Of a stretch of DNA of 29,396 bases, positions 1 to 8,090 are shown piece by piece. Position numbers and translations under genes: made by a program. The first letter of the stretch is position 1. Each line of letters opens with the position of its first letter. The stretch lies in assembly GCF_019420015.1 (NCBI RefSeq), contig NZ_JAHZIA010000030.1, positions 1-29,396 of the forward strand, in the 5' to 3' direction. The notes beneath the pieces were generated by a model. The model was given only the letters and a program-made list of their open reading frames with translations, had not been told where the DNA came from and searched no databases. Source of the stretch: Anaerofustis sp. (GTDB lineage Bacteria; Bacillota; Clostridia; Eubacteriales; Anaerofustaceae).

Positions 1-1529
1 ATATCTTCCATATTTATTATCCTGTCGGTCCAGTTTTTATAAAAATATTCTTCATGTGACACAAGCAAAACGCTGCCTTTAAAATTCATAAGAGCACTTT
101 TCAACGCCTCTTTTGCATTTACATCCATATGATTTGTAGGCTCATCCATAATCAAAAAATTACAGGACTTCATTATAATCAAACACAATTTTACTTTTGT
201 TTGCTCTCCTCCGCTTAATGTTGATATTTCCTGAAGAGCATGCTTTGAAGATATCCCACACCTAAAAAGAAATCTTCTTATTTCTTTTTGAGAAAGACTT
301 TTATAGTTTTGTGAAACAATATCAATAGGAGTAAGTTTAGGGTCCTGCCATTTTAAATCCTGACTAAAATATCCTATCTTTATTTGCTCGTTGAATTTAA
401 AATCTCCTTTTATTTGAGGAATTTCCTTTACCAATGTTTTAAGAAGAGTAGACTTACCTATACCGTTAAACCCTGTTAAGACTATTTTTTGTCCTCCTTT
501 TATATTTAAATTGATACCTGATATTATCGGATATGTATATCCTACGGAAAGATTTTTTATGCTCAAAATTTCTCCCGGTATCAAATTTGCCTCTTTAAAA
601 CAAAAACTCGGTTTTATTTCTTTTTCATCCAATGCTTCGATTTTCTCCATTCTCTCAAGCTGCTTTCTCCTTCCTTTTGCCATTCTGGACTTCCTGCCCG
701 CTATATTTCTTCTTATAAACTCTTCCGTCCTCTTTATTTCTCTTTGCTGAGAATTGTACTTTCTTATATAGTCCTCTCTGAGAAATGTCTTCTTTTTCAA
801 AAACTGTGAATAAGTACCATGATATTTTTTTATATTTTTATTATCTATATCACATATTCTGTTTGAGATTTTTTCCAAAAAATCATAATCATGTGAAACA
901 ACCATAAAAGAATTTTTTGATTCAGACAAATATTCCATGAGCCACTGTATATGTTCCTTATCCAAAAAGTTTGTAGGTTCATCCAAAAGTAAAACATCAG
1001 GATTCTCAAGCAGTAGTTTTGATAATATTACTTTTGCCCTCTGCCCTCCGCTTATTTCCGATAATTTCCTTTCCAAACCAATTGCATTAATACCCAGCCC
1101 ATAAGATATTTGCTTTATTCTTGTGTCAATATTATAAAAATCATTCATTTCTAAAATTTCTTGATATTTTGCGGCATCCTCCAAAACATCCAACCTTCCA
1201 TTTGATGCATTCCTATATAATTCATTCATTGCTTCTTCTGCTTTATACAATTCTTTAAATGCAGATTTTAAAAAACTTTCTATAGTTATGTTTTCATCTA
1301 TTTTTGCATATTGGTCCAAATAACCTACTTTTATACCTCTCTGCCATAAAATCCGCCCTTCGTCAGGAATAATTTGACCGGTTATTATATTTATAAAAGT
1401 ACTTTTACCTGCACCATTCTGTCCTACAACACCTATATGCTCCCCTTTATTAAGAGAAAAACAGGCATCTTTGTAAAGTATGTTATCCTTAAAGGAATGT
1501 GTTAAATTGTATATTTCAAGAATACTCAT
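1..1529 (-). CDS. ABC-F family ATPase (ribosome protection / translation factor type), 3' end outside window
   Basis: A soluble protein with two ABC ATPase domains in tandem and no membrane segment. My translation shows domain 1 with Walker A GQNGAGKST, signature SEISGGQRAK and Walker B LLLDEPTNFLD. A basic linker of about 80 residues follows (…NIAGRKSRMAKGRRKQLERM), then domain 2 with GFNGIGKST, LSGGEQTKV and LIMDEPTNHMD. This is the ABC-F layout. Family members bind the ribosomal E site; some are housekeeping factors and others protect against ribosome-targeting antibiotics. Linker wording recalls the YdiF group, so resistance is possible but not shown. About 509 codons are visible; the stop is off the left edge. 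There are two adjacent ATGs (1532 and 1529). I chose 1529 because GAGAGGGG then sits 6 bases upstream, a better spacing. The gene follows a leader with promoter, small ORF and terminator (1669-1938), which suggests inducible expression. Confidence 0.93.
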   Translation of the reverse strand, partial: MSILEIYNLTHSFKDNILYKDACFSLNKGEHIGVVGQNGAGKSTFINIITGQIIPDEGRILWQRGIKVGYLDQYAKIDENITIESFLKSAFKELYKAEEAMNELYRNASNGRLDVLEDAAKYQEILEMNDFYNIDTRIKQISYGLGINAIGLERKLSEISGGQRAKVILSKLLLENPDVLLLDEPTNFLDKEHIQWLMEYLSESKNSFMVVSHDYDFLEKISNRICDIDNKNIKKYHGTYSQFLKKKTFLREDYIRKYNSQQREIKRTEEFIRRNIAGRKSRMAKGRRKQLERMEKIEALDEKEIKPSFCFKEANLIPGEILSIKNLSVGYTYPIISGINLNIKGGQKIVLTGFNGIGKSTLLKTLVKEIPQIKGDFKFNEQIKIGYFSQDLKWQDPKLTPIDIVSQNYKSLSQKEIRRFLFRCGISSKHALQEISTLSGGEQTKVKLCLIIMKSCNFLIMDEPTNHMDVNAKEALKSALMNFKGSVLLVSHEEYFYKNWTDRIINMED

Positions 1530-1668
1530 CATATTCCCCTCTCTTTTCTTTATTTTACTATATGTTTAATTCAATCAAATACTAAACAGTGTATGATTTT
1601 AAATATATCATCATAAATAACAACAAAATAAGAATGTATATACCGATTTTAATATGTTATTGCATAAA

Positions 1669-1702
1669 TAAAAAGACTATGGAAACAATGTCCACAGCCT
1701 TT
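1669..1702 (-). terminator. Intrinsic terminator inside the ABC-F leader (candidate attenuator)
   Basis: On the minus strand AAAGGCTGTGGA (1702-1691) pairs over its full 12 bases, with two G-U pairs, with TCCATAGTCTTT (1683-1672). The loop is 7 bases and a run of U follows. It lies about 140 bases upstream of the ABC-F start and downstream of a promoter and small ORF. No annotated gene ends here except the 34-codon ORF, so premature termination of the ABC-F transcript is the natural reading. Confidence 0.75.
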
Positions 1703-1742
1703 AATATTACATATATAATGCATTACCGGAAAATAAGTAATA

Positions 1743-1847
1743 AAATAAATACCCAATCAGGTTTTATTTATATATTACATTATTATCCGATGAATATAAT
1801 ATTATCATGCTCTGCACAATGCTTCATCGGTATATTTTGTACAGAGC
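1743..1847 (-). promoter_or_regulatory. Structured leader RNA upstream of the ABC-F gene
   Basis: Two further hairpins precede the terminator on the minus strand. Hairpin A pairs GCTCTGTACAA (1847-1837) with TTGTGCAGAGC (1819-1809), 11 base pairs with one G-U, inside the leader ORF. Its loop holds CCGATGAA (1830-1823), which is exactly complementary to TTCATCGG (1794-1787) just before the leader stop codon, so a pseudoknot or alternative fold is possible. Hairpin B (1769-1743) pairs AAATAAA-ACC with GGT-A-TTTATTT. I found no unambiguous antiterminator pairing, so the switching mechanism is inferred only from the arrangement. Confidence 0.6.
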
Positions 1848-1887
1848 TGATTCGTCTTGTTATTTTATCTGTTGAATAATAATTCAT
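1783..1887 (-). CDS. 34-residue leader peptide of the ABC-F gene
   Basis: A small ORF begins at ATG 1887 with AGGAG six bases upstream, and ends at TAA 1783. The peptide begins MNYYSTDKITRRISS and ends HDNIIFIG. It starts about 22 bases after the -10 box of a near-consensus promoter, so it would be the first thing translated from this transcript. Hairpin A lies within its coding region and the terminator lies about 80 bases after its stop. Translated leader peptides followed by terminators are well known ahead of ribosome-protection genes, where stalling on the leader permits read-through. I do not recognise the peptide itself, and translation is an inference from the ribosome binding site and context. 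Confidence 0.6.
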   Translation of the reverse strand: MNYYSTDKITRRISSVQNIPMKHCAEHDNIIFIG

Positions 1888-1909
1888 AATAAACTCCTAA
1901 ATTATTTTC

Positions 1910-1938
1910 ATATTATCACAGTAAAATATTGATGTCAA
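1910..1938 (-). promoter_or_regulatory. Strong sigma-A type promoter of the ABC-F leader transcript
   Basis: The -35 box is TTGACA (1938-1933) and the -10 box is TAATAT (1915-1910), with a 17-base spacer. The promoter lies between the upstream ChrA-type gene's stop (1973) and the leader peptide start (1887), so the ABC-F gene has its own transcript. Confidence 0.8.
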
Positions 1939-1942
1939 TATT
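1925..1942. repeat. Inverted repeat over the -35 box (candidate operator)
   Basis: AATATTGA-TG-TCAATATT is a perfect palindrome with 8-base arms and a 2-base centre. It covers the -35 hexamer of the ABC-F leader promoter, a usual repressor position. A shorter relative, TATTGA-G-TCAATA, appears near 11481-11495, but in AT-rich DNA that may be chance. Confidence 0.4.
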
Positions 1943-1972
1943 CAAAAATAAACAATCAATTTTAAATGAAGT

Positions 1973-2527
1973 CTAGCTTATAAAAGCAAAAGGTCCATAA
2001 AATAAATAACCTAAAAATCCTGATATTGATATCAAAACAATAGGATGCATATCTTTAAATTTTAGTTTTAATAATAATATTACCGCCAAAATAAAAAGTC
2101 CTGTATAATTAGTAAGCGTTCCTTTTGTTATAAATACAGAAGCAAATATCGTAAAAGCAGATGCAGCAATGGTCCCGACAACAGCAGGTCGCAATCCTAC
2201 AAGAACAGATTGAACATATTTATTATCCTGAAAATCAAAGAAGAATTTACTTATTAAAAGTATAATTATAAGAGAGGGCAAAACCACCCCCAATGTTGCA
2301 GCAGCAGCTCCAATAAGTCCGTTATGATCAAAACCTATAAATGTAGCAATATTTACAGCAAACGGTCCAGGAGTGGATTCACTTATGCCTATGAAGTCTA
2401 TTATCTCAGATAATGTAGCCCAATTATGAGAAATAACCTCTTCCTTAATCAACGGTATCATTGCATAACCGCCGCCAAATGTAAACAATCCTATTTTAAA
2501 AAATACAATAAAAAGCTGTGATATCAT
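1973..2527 (-). CDS. Chromate transporter family protein, short (half-length) subunit
   Basis: A 184-residue membrane protein of the CHR family (ChrA, Pfam Chromate_transp). The N-terminus carries the family motif FKIGLFTFGGGYAMIPLI, and PGPFAVNIATFIGF follows at about residues 54-67. The remainder is a series of hydrophobic helices. Full-length ChrA has two such halves in one chain; here each half is a separate protein, the short-chain CHR form that works as a pair. The family exports chromate in some bacteria, but the substrate in fermentative anaerobes is not known. The start ATG overlaps the stop of the preceding paralogue by 4 bases (ATGA), showing translational coupling. No terminator hairpin is visible after its TAG stop; the next promoter begins 35 bases on. 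Confidence 0.93.
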   Translation of the reverse strand: MISQLFIVFFKIGLFTFGGGYAMIPLIKEEVISHNWATLSEIIDFIGISESTPGPFAVNIATFIGFDHNGLIGAAAATLGVVLPSLIIILLISKFFFDFQDNKYVQSVLVGLRPAVVGTIAASAFTIFASVFITKGTLTNYTGLFILAVILLLKLKFKDMHPIVLISISGFLGYLFYGPFAFIS

Positions 2528-3081
2528 TCGTCAATACCCCCTTTTATTATATTAAAACCATGAAATACTACTCCGAGCAATGCACAAACTATAAGAACAT
2601 ATATTACATTGATAGCTGTAAAAGCAGTCAAAATCAATGAACCTAACAATAAAAATATATTAAAATAGTTCATCTTAATCGGTTTTAACAATTTCAACGC
2701 AGCTTCCAAAATCAGAACTATTACACCTGCTTTTACACCTGCAAATACATTATTTACTATAATATTGTTTTTAAACATATTAAAAAGAATAGATACTACA
2801 ATGATAATAACAAAAGAAGGGATAACAACCCCGAGAGTTGCTATAACAGAACCTGAAACACCGCCAACTTTATACCCCACAAAAGTAGCACAATTTATAG
2901 CAAGGGGTCCTGGAGTACTCTGTGATATAGCGGTTATATCGAGCATTTCTCCTTCACTTATCCACTTTTTATTTTCTACAACTTCCTTTTGAAGTAAAGG
3001 TATCATTGCATAACCTCCTCCAAAAGTAAATGCACCTATATTAGCAAATGTCATAAACAGTTCAAACTTTTTACTTTTCAA
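2524..3081 (-). CDS. Chromate transporter family protein, short (half-length) subunit, first gene of the pair
   Basis: A 185-residue CHR-family membrane protein, paralogous to the gene after it. It has the motif FANIGAFTFGGGYAMIPLL near residue 12 and STPGPLAINCATFVGY near residue 55, then several hydrophobic helices. The start is TTG at 3081: AAGGAGG stands 5 bases upstream, and the next in-frame Met (in MTFANIG) would remove the N-terminal charged segment. The pair presumably forms a heterodimer with antiparallel halves, as proposed for other short-chain CHR pairs. The substrate is unknown. Confidence 0.92.
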   Translation of the reverse strand: MKSKKFELFMTFANIGAFTFGGGYAMIPLLQKEVVENKKWISEGEMLDITAISQSTPGPLAINCATFVGYKVGGVSGSVIATLGVVIPSFVIIIVVSILFNMFKNNIIVNNVFAGVKAGVIVLILEAALKLLKPIKMNYFNIFLLLGSLILTAFTAINVIYVLIVCALLGVVFHGFNIIKGGIDE

Positions 3082-3176
3082 ACAAGCCTCCTTAAAATGA
3101 TGTAAAATAAAATATTAAATTTATAACCAATATATATTTTAACATTTTGATTTAGGACAAATAAAATTATTGTTTT

Positions 3177-3185
3177 ATTATAGCA
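3177..3185 (-). promoter_or_regulatory. Candidate extended -10 promoter of the ChrA-type pair
   Basis: The minus strand reads TGC-TATAAT, a perfect -10 with the TGN extension, about 95 bases upstream of the TTG start at 3081. No good -35 hexamer stands at the right distance, which is tolerated in extended -10 promoters. Confidence 0.4.
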
Positions 3186-3381
3186 TAATATCAAATGTAT
3201 ATATTAATATATTACCGATATACAATCATTATTTTACATTTATTTTAATATAATGCAAAAAAAAATCTAATTGGATTATATTTATTGATTTTAGATAAAA
3301 ATACGATAAATATCCAAAATAAAAACGTTTTTTTATTTATATAACAATATCAATTATTCCTTTAAATACATACTTTTATAT

Positions 3382-3412
3382 AAAAAAAGCGGGGAGTCTT
3401 ACTCCTCGCTTC
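3382..3412 (-). terminator. Terminator of the glycolytic cluster after gpmI
   Basis: On the minus strand AGCGAGGAGT pairs with ACTCCCCGCT (one A-C mismatch) around an AAG loop, followed by seven U. It starts directly after the gpmI stop codon. Confidence 0.9.
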
Positions 3413-4927
3413 TTATTTATTTACAAAAGACTTTCCTGTCATTTCCTCCGGTTGTTTTACATCCATCAGATCAAGAACTGTAGGAGAAACATCACATAAA
3501 GCGGCTTCTTCTTTTACCCCCTTGATCAAATTGCTTTCAACAATACATTTAACTTTGTTTGTTGTATGAGCTGTAAATGGTTTTCCGTCTTCAAACATTA
3601 ATTCTGCATTACCGTGATCCGCTGTAATTATTATACTGTAATTATTATTTCTTGCTGCATCGGTAACTTCTCCAACACATTTATCAACAGCTTCAACAGC
3701 AGCCTTTGCTGCATCAAATACACCTGTGTGACCAACCATATCACAATTTGCAAAATTCACTGCAATAAAGTCATAATCCTTTGTATTAATAGCATCGACA
3801 AGTTTGTCTTTTACTTCATATGCACTCATTTCAGGTTTTAAGTCATATGTTGCAACCTTAGGAGATGCAACTAAAATTCTGTCTTCACCTTTATATTCTT
3901 TTTCAACTCCACCGTTAAAGAAATATGTTACATGCGCATATTTTTCTGTTTCGGCAATTCTAAGTTGAGTATATCCGTTATCGCTTAAATATTCACCTAA
4001 AGTATTTGTAATAACTTGAGGTTTAAATGCAATCAATACATTTTTGAAGCTTGCATCGTAATTAGTAAATGTAACAAATGTTAAATGCAAATCTTCTTTT
4101 CTCTCAAAGCCATCAAAATCATCTTCAACTAAAGCTCTTGTGATTTGTCTTGCTCTGTCAGGTCTGAAGTTAAAGAATATTACGCTGTCATTCTTAGAAA
4201 TTTTAGCATCTTCACAAACAACTGTAGGAAGAACAAATTCATCAGTTACATCATTATCGTAAGAAATTTGCATTGCATCTGCAGCACTTGTAGCTTTTTC
4301 CCCTACACCGTTTACTAATGCATCATAAGCTTTTTCTATTCTTTCCCATCTGTTATCTCTGTCCATTGCATAGTATCTTCCCGATACTGTTGCAATTTGA
4401 CCAACGCCGATTTCTCTAATTTTCCCTTCAAGTTCTTCTATATATCCTTTGCCGCTTTTTGGAGGAGTGTCTCTTCCGTCCATGTAACAATGAACATATA
4501 CCTTTTCCAAACCTTGTCTTTTTGCAAGTTCAAGTAAAGCATATAAATGTTCGTTTGAAGAATGTACTCCACCGTCAGAAACAAGTCCCATCAAATGAAG
4601 AGCAGAACCATTGTCTTTAACATTTTTAACGGCTTTTAAAAATTCTTCATTTTCAAAGAAATCACCGTCTTTTATAGATTTTGTAATTCTTGTTAATTCT
4701 TGATATACGATTCTTCCTGCACCTAAGTTCAAATGACCTACTTCACTGTTACCCATTTGTCCATCAGGAAGCCCAACACTTAATCCACTACAATTTAAAA
4801 ACAAGTGCGGATTATTATTCCAAAGTTTATCTAAATTAGGAGTAGATGCACTGTAAACTGCATTGCCTTCATGACTTTCAGAATATCCATATCCGTCTAA
4901 AATCATTAATAATACTTTATTACTCAT
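3413..4927 (-). CDS. gpmI: 2,3-bisphosphoglycerate-independent phosphoglycerate mutase
   Basis: Interconverts 3-phosphoglycerate and 2-phosphoglycerate in the cytoplasm using two divalent metal ions (Mn2+ in related Firmicutes enzymes). Its 504 residues match the usual length of about 510. The alkaline-phosphatase-type metal ligand Asp11 sits in LDGYGYS, the phosphoserine nucleophile is Ser61 in MGNSEVGHLN, the substrate motif DGRDTPP lies near residue 150, and TADHGNAE near residue 440 supplies further metal ligands. It is the last gene of the cluster: its ATG lies 12 bases after the tpiA stop with AGGTGG upstream, and a strong terminator follows. Enolase, the usual next gene, is absent here. 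Confidence 0.97.
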   Translation of the reverse strand: MSNKVLLMILDGYGYSESHEGNAVYSASTPNLDKLWNNNPHLFLNCSGLSVGLPDGQMGNSEVGHLNLGAGRIVYQELTRITKSIKDGDFFENEEFLKAVKNVKDNGSALHLMGLVSDGGVHSSNEHLYALLELAKRQGLEKVYVHCYMDGRDTPPKSGKGYIEELEGKIREIGVGQIATVSGRYYAMDRDNRWERIEKAYDALVNGVGEKATSAADAMQISYDNDVTDEFVLPTVVCEDAKISKNDSVIFFNFRPDRARQITRALVEDDFDGFERKEDLHLTFVTFTNYDASFKNVLIAFKPQVITNTLGEYLSDNGYTQLRIAETEKYAHVTYFFNGGVEKEYKGEDRILVASPKVATYDLKPEMSAYEVKDKLVDAINTKDYDFIAVNFANCDMVGHTGVFDAAKAAVEAVDKCVGEVTDAARNNNYSIIITADHGNAELMFEDGKPFTAHTTNKVKCIVESNLIKGVKEEAALCDVSPTVLDLMDVKQPEEMTGKSFVNK

Positions 4928-4939
4928 TCATTCCACCTA

Positions 4940-5695
4940 TTATAGTTCTTTGTAATTTACAAGTGTAACAAAATCAGCTTTTAAGCTTGCACCACCAACC
5001 AAAGCTCCATCAATGTCACTCATAGACATTAAAGCTTTTACGTTACCTGCGTTAACACTTCCACCGTAAAGAATTCTCATTGCTTCTGCAACTTCTTCAC
5101 CAAGTAATTCTTTAACAAGACTTCTGATATAACCGCAAGCTTCATTAGCTTGTTCGTCAGTAGCAGTTTTACCTGTACCGATAGCCCAAACCGGTTCGTA
5201 TGCAAGAATGATTTTTTTAGCATCTTCAGCTGAAATACCTTCTAATAATTTTGTTGTTTGTTCTTTTAATACATCAAAAGCTTTTCCGCTTTCTCTTTCT
5301 TCCAATGTTTCCCCAACACATGGGATTGGAATTAAACCTTTAGCCAAAGCTTTTTTAGTTTTTTTGTTTACGCCTTCATCTGTTTCGTTGAAGTATTGTC
5401 TTCTTTCACTGTGACCGATGATTACGTATTTACAACCGGCTTCAATAATCATATCAGCTGTTACTTCACCTGTGTAAGCACCGCTATCTTCAAAATAAAT
5501 ATTTTGAGCTCCTATACCAACATTAGTACCTTTTGTAGCTTCAACAGCAGCTGGGATTGTCATATATGTTGGGCAGATTACAACTTCAGGATCTGCCACA
5601 TTGATTTTATCTAAAAATTCATTAAAAAATTCTTTTGCTTCGGCAGCTGTTTTATTCATTTTCCAGTTACCGGCTATTACTTTTGTTCTTGCCAT
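4940..5695 (-). CDS. tpiA: Triosephosphate isomerase
   Basis: Interconverts dihydroxyacetone phosphate and glyceraldehyde 3-phosphate. The protein is 251 residues, normal for this TIM-barrel family. The key residues are visible: NWKMN at 10-14 (substrate Lys12), His95 in IIGHSERR, Glu167 in AYEPVWAIGTG, and the phosphate loop YGGSVN near residue 210. It sits between pgk and gpmI on the same strand, 32 bases after the pgk stop, with AGAAGGAG as its ribosome binding site. It is almost certainly co-transcribed with both. Confidence 0.98.
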   Translation of the reverse strand: MARTKVIAGNWKMNKTAAEAKEFFNEFLDKINVADPEVVICPTYMTIPAAVEATKGTNVGIGAQNIYFEDSGAYTGEVTADMIIEAGCKYVIIGHSERRQYFNETDEGVNKKTKKALAKGLIPIPCVGETLEERESGKAFDVLKEQTTKLLEGISAEDAKKIILAYEPVWAIGTGKTATDEQANEACGYIRSLVKELLGEEVAEAMRILYGGSVNAGNVKALMSMSDIDGALVGGASLKADFVTLVNYKEL

Positions 5696-5727
5696 TTTAA
5701 TAATTCTCCTTCTATAAACTGTAATAA

Positions 5728-6933
5728 TTATTTGTCGTTTGCTGCAACAACACCCGGAAGATCTTTACCTTCCAAGAATTCAAGACTTGCACCGCCACCT
5801 GTTGAAATATGAGTCATTTTATCACCAAATCCAAGTTGGTTAACAGCAGCAGCAGAGTCTCCACCACCAATAATAGTTGTAGCATCTGTATCAGCTAATG
5901 CTTTAGCTACAGCCATAGTACCTTTTGCAAGAATTGGGTTTTCAAATACACCCATCGGTCCGTTCCAAACAACAGTTTTTGCAGATTTAACTTCATTTGC
6001 AAATAATTCAGCTGTTTTTGTTCCGATATCAAGTCCCATCATATCAGCAGGAATTTTGTCAGAATCAACTACAGTAATTTCAATTTCTGCGTCAATTGGA
6101 TTAGGGAAATCTTTTGTGATTGTTGTATCGATAGGAAGTAATAATTTTTTACCAAGTTCTTCAGCTTTAGCCATCATTTCTTTACAGTAATCGATTTTAG
6201 AGTCGTCAACCAAAGATGTACCTACTTCATAACCTTTAGCTTTAAGGAATGTATAAGCCATACCACCACCGATGATTAATGTATCGCATTTTTCAAGTAA
6301 GTTGTTGATTACGTTTAATTTATCGGCAACTTTAGCACCACCTAAAATTGAAACGAATGGTCTTTCAGGATTATTAACAGCATTACCCAAGAAGTCGATT
6401 TCTTTTTGCATTAAGTAACCAACAACAGCTGTGTCAACATATTCTGTTACACCAACGTTTGAGCAGTGAGCTCTATGAGCTGTACCAAAAGCGTCATTTA
6501 CAAAAATATCACAAAGTGAAGCTAAGTCTTTGCTTAATGCTTCGCCGTTTTTTGTTTCTTCAGCTCTGTAACGTGTATTTTGAAGTAAAACAACATCTCC
6601 GTCGTTCATTTCAGCAACCGCTTTTTTAGCGTTTTCACCTACTACATTGTCATCAGCTGCAAAAACAACTTCTTTACCTAATTTTTCAGATAATCTTTTT
6701 GCAACAGGCGCTAAAGATAATTCCGGTTTTGGTTCTCCTTTTGGCTTTCCAAGGTGAGAACATAAAATAACTTTACCACCGTCATTCATTACTTTTTTTA
6801 TTGTTGGAAGAGCAGCCTTAATTCTGTTTTCGTCTGTTATTTCTCCGTCTTTTAAAGGTACGTTAAAGTCACATCTGATTAATACTCTTTTTCCTTTTAC
6901 ATTTATATCATCTACTGATTTTTTATTTAGCAT
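5728..6933 (-). CDS. pgk: Phosphoglycerate kinase
   Basis: Transfers the acyl phosphate of 1,3-bisphosphoglycerate to ADP, the first ATP-yielding step of lower glycolysis. The 401 residues match the family. Visible signatures are RCDFNVPL near residue 25, SHLGKPKG near residue 60 for substrate binding, KVADKLNV and the nucleotide-site sequence WNGPMGVFE in the C-terminal half, and GGGDSAAAV and STGGGASLEFLEG near the end. Its ATG is preceded by AAGGAG. Only about 26 bases separate this start from the U-tract of the hairpin that follows gap, leaving little room for a promoter of its own. It therefore probably depends on read-through from gap. Confidence 0.98.
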   Translation of the reverse strand: MLNKKSVDDINVKGKRVLIRCDFNVPLKDGEITDENRIKAALPTIKKVMNDGGKVILCSHLGKPKGEPKPELSLAPVAKRLSEKLGKEVVFAADDNVVGENAKKAVAEMNDGDVVLLQNTRYRAEETKNGEALSKDLASLCDIFVNDAFGTAHRAHCSNVGVTEYVDTAVVGYLMQKEIDFLGNAVNNPERPFVSILGGAKVADKLNVINNLLEKCDTLIIGGGMAYTFLKAKGYEVGTSLVDDSKIDYCKEMMAKAEELGKKLLLPIDTTITKDFPNPIDAEIEITVVDSDKIPADMMGLDIGTKTAELFANEVKSAKTVVWNGPMGVFENPILAKGTMAVAKALADTDATTIIGGGDSAAAVNQLGFGDKMTHISTGGGASLEFLEGKDLPGVVAANDK

Positions 6934-6962
6934 CTAAAAGTGCTCCTTTCAATTTTGTAAAT

Positions 6963-6994
6963 AAAAAGGTCCGGGCCAGTAACGATCCCGGACC
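6963..6994 (-). terminator. Terminator-like hairpin between gap and pgk
   Basis: On the minus strand GGTCCGGG (6994-6987) pairs perfectly with CCCGGACC (6975-6968), with an 11-base loop and then TTTTTAT. It is unusually GC-rich for this genome and has the form of an intrinsic terminator, yet it stands between two genes of one pathway. It probably lets gap be made in excess over pgk-tpiA-gpmI, by partial termination or by protecting the gap mRNA 3' end. Confidence 0.85.
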
Positions 6995-7034
6995 CATTTT
7001 GGATCTTTGTAAATTTTACCTTGTTTAGAATTAA

Positions 7035-8048
7035 TTAAGCTAATTCTGAGAAGTATTTGATTGTTCTTACCATCTGGCTTGTGTAAGAGTTTTCGTTGTC
7101 ATACCAAGATACAACTTGAACTTGTGTATCACCGTTTTCCATTGGAGATACCATTGTTTGTGTAGCATCAAATAAAGAACCGTATCTCATACCTACGATA
7201 TCGCTAGATACTAATTCTTCTTCTGTATATCCGTAAGATTCTGTTTGAGCTGCTTTCATAGCTGCATTGATTTCATCAACAGTAACTTTTCCTTTTACAA
7301 CTGCTACTAAGATTGTTGTAGAACCTGTTGGAGTTGGAACTCTTTGTGCAGAACCGATTAATTTACCGTTAAGTTCTGGGATAACTAAACCGATAGCTTT
7401 TGCAGCACCTGTTGAGTTAGGAACGATGTTAACTGCAGCAGCTCTAGATCTTCTTAAGTCACCTTTTCTCTGTGGTCCGTCAAGAGTCATCTGGTCACCT
7501 GTGTAAGCATGGATTGTGCTCATGATACCAGATTGAATTGGAGCTAAATCGTTTAATGCTTTAGCCATTGGAGCTAAACAGTTTGTTGTACAAGAAGCTG
7601 CAGAAATAACTGTATCTTCAGGTTTTAATGTTTCATGGTTTACGTTGTAAACGATTGTTGGAAGATCATTTCCAGCTGGAGCTGAGATAACAACTTTTCT
7701 AGCACCTGCTTTTACATGTGCTTCTGCTTTTGCTTTTGATGTATAGAAACCTGTACATTCAAGTACAACGTCTACACCGATTTCTCCCCATGGAAGATTT
7801 GCAGCGTCAGCTTCTGCATAAATTTTGATTTCTTTTCCATCAATAATGATAGAATCATCTGTAGCTGAAACTTTATCTGCTAATTCATATCTACCTTGAG
7901 ATGAGTCATATTTTAATAAATGTGCTAACATCTTTGGAGAAGTTAAGTCGTTGATAGCAACTACTTCATAGCCTTCTGCTCCAAACATTTGTCTGAATGC
8001 TAACCTCCCAATTCTACCAAATCCGTTAATAGCTACTTTTACTGCCAT
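7035..8048 (-). CDS. gap: Glyceraldehyde-3-phosphate dehydrogenase, type I
   Basis: Oxidises and phosphorylates glyceraldehyde 3-phosphate with NAD+. From ATG 8048 the protein is 337 residues, the usual size. I prefer this start to the ATG at 8099, since AGGAGGAATTTTATT stands just before it and the product begins MAVKVAINGFGRIGR, a typical family start with the Rossmann glycines at once. The catalytic Cys153 lies in SAASCTTNCLAP, and the S-loop and phosphate-site sequences (RAAAVNIVPNSTGAAKAIG) are intact. It is the first gene of the gap-pgk-tpiA-gpmI cluster. No cggR-type regulator gene precedes it; a promoter with TTGATT and TATAAT boxes lies 133 bases upstream. Confidence 0.98.
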   Translation of the reverse strand: MAVKVAINGFGRIGRLAFRQMFGAEGYEVVAINDLTSPKMLAHLLKYDSSQGRYELADKVSATDDSIIIDGKEIKIYAEADAANLPWGEIGVDVVLECTGFYTSKAKAEAHVKAGARKVVISAPAGNDLPTIVYNVNHETLKPEDTVISAASCTTNCLAPMAKALNDLAPIQSGIMSTIHAYTGDQMTLDGPQRKGDLRRSRAAAVNIVPNSTGAAKAIGLVIPELNGKLIGSAQRVPTPTGSTTILVAVVKGKVTVDEINAAMKAAQTESYGYTEEELVSSDIVGMRYGSLFDATQTMVSPMENGDTQVQVVSWYDNENSYTSQMVRTIKYFSELA

Positions 8049-8090
8049 AATAAAATTCCTCCTAATATTATAATTATTTATTATTATTTT

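Larger units (their letters stand above)
3082..3412. other. Intergenic region between gpmI and the ChrA-type pair
   Basis: These 331 bases are very AT-rich. They contain a candidate promoter for the ChrA-type pair on the minus strand (3177-3185) and the gpmI terminator at the right end (3382-3412). I see no small gene with a credible ribosome binding site and no RNA gene. Confidence 0.6.

Noticed and set aside
1589..1879. Plus-strand 96-codon frame
   Set aside because: It lies antisense to the ABC-F leader, has no ribosome binding site and its sequence is explained by the leader ORF, hairpins and terminator on the minus strand.
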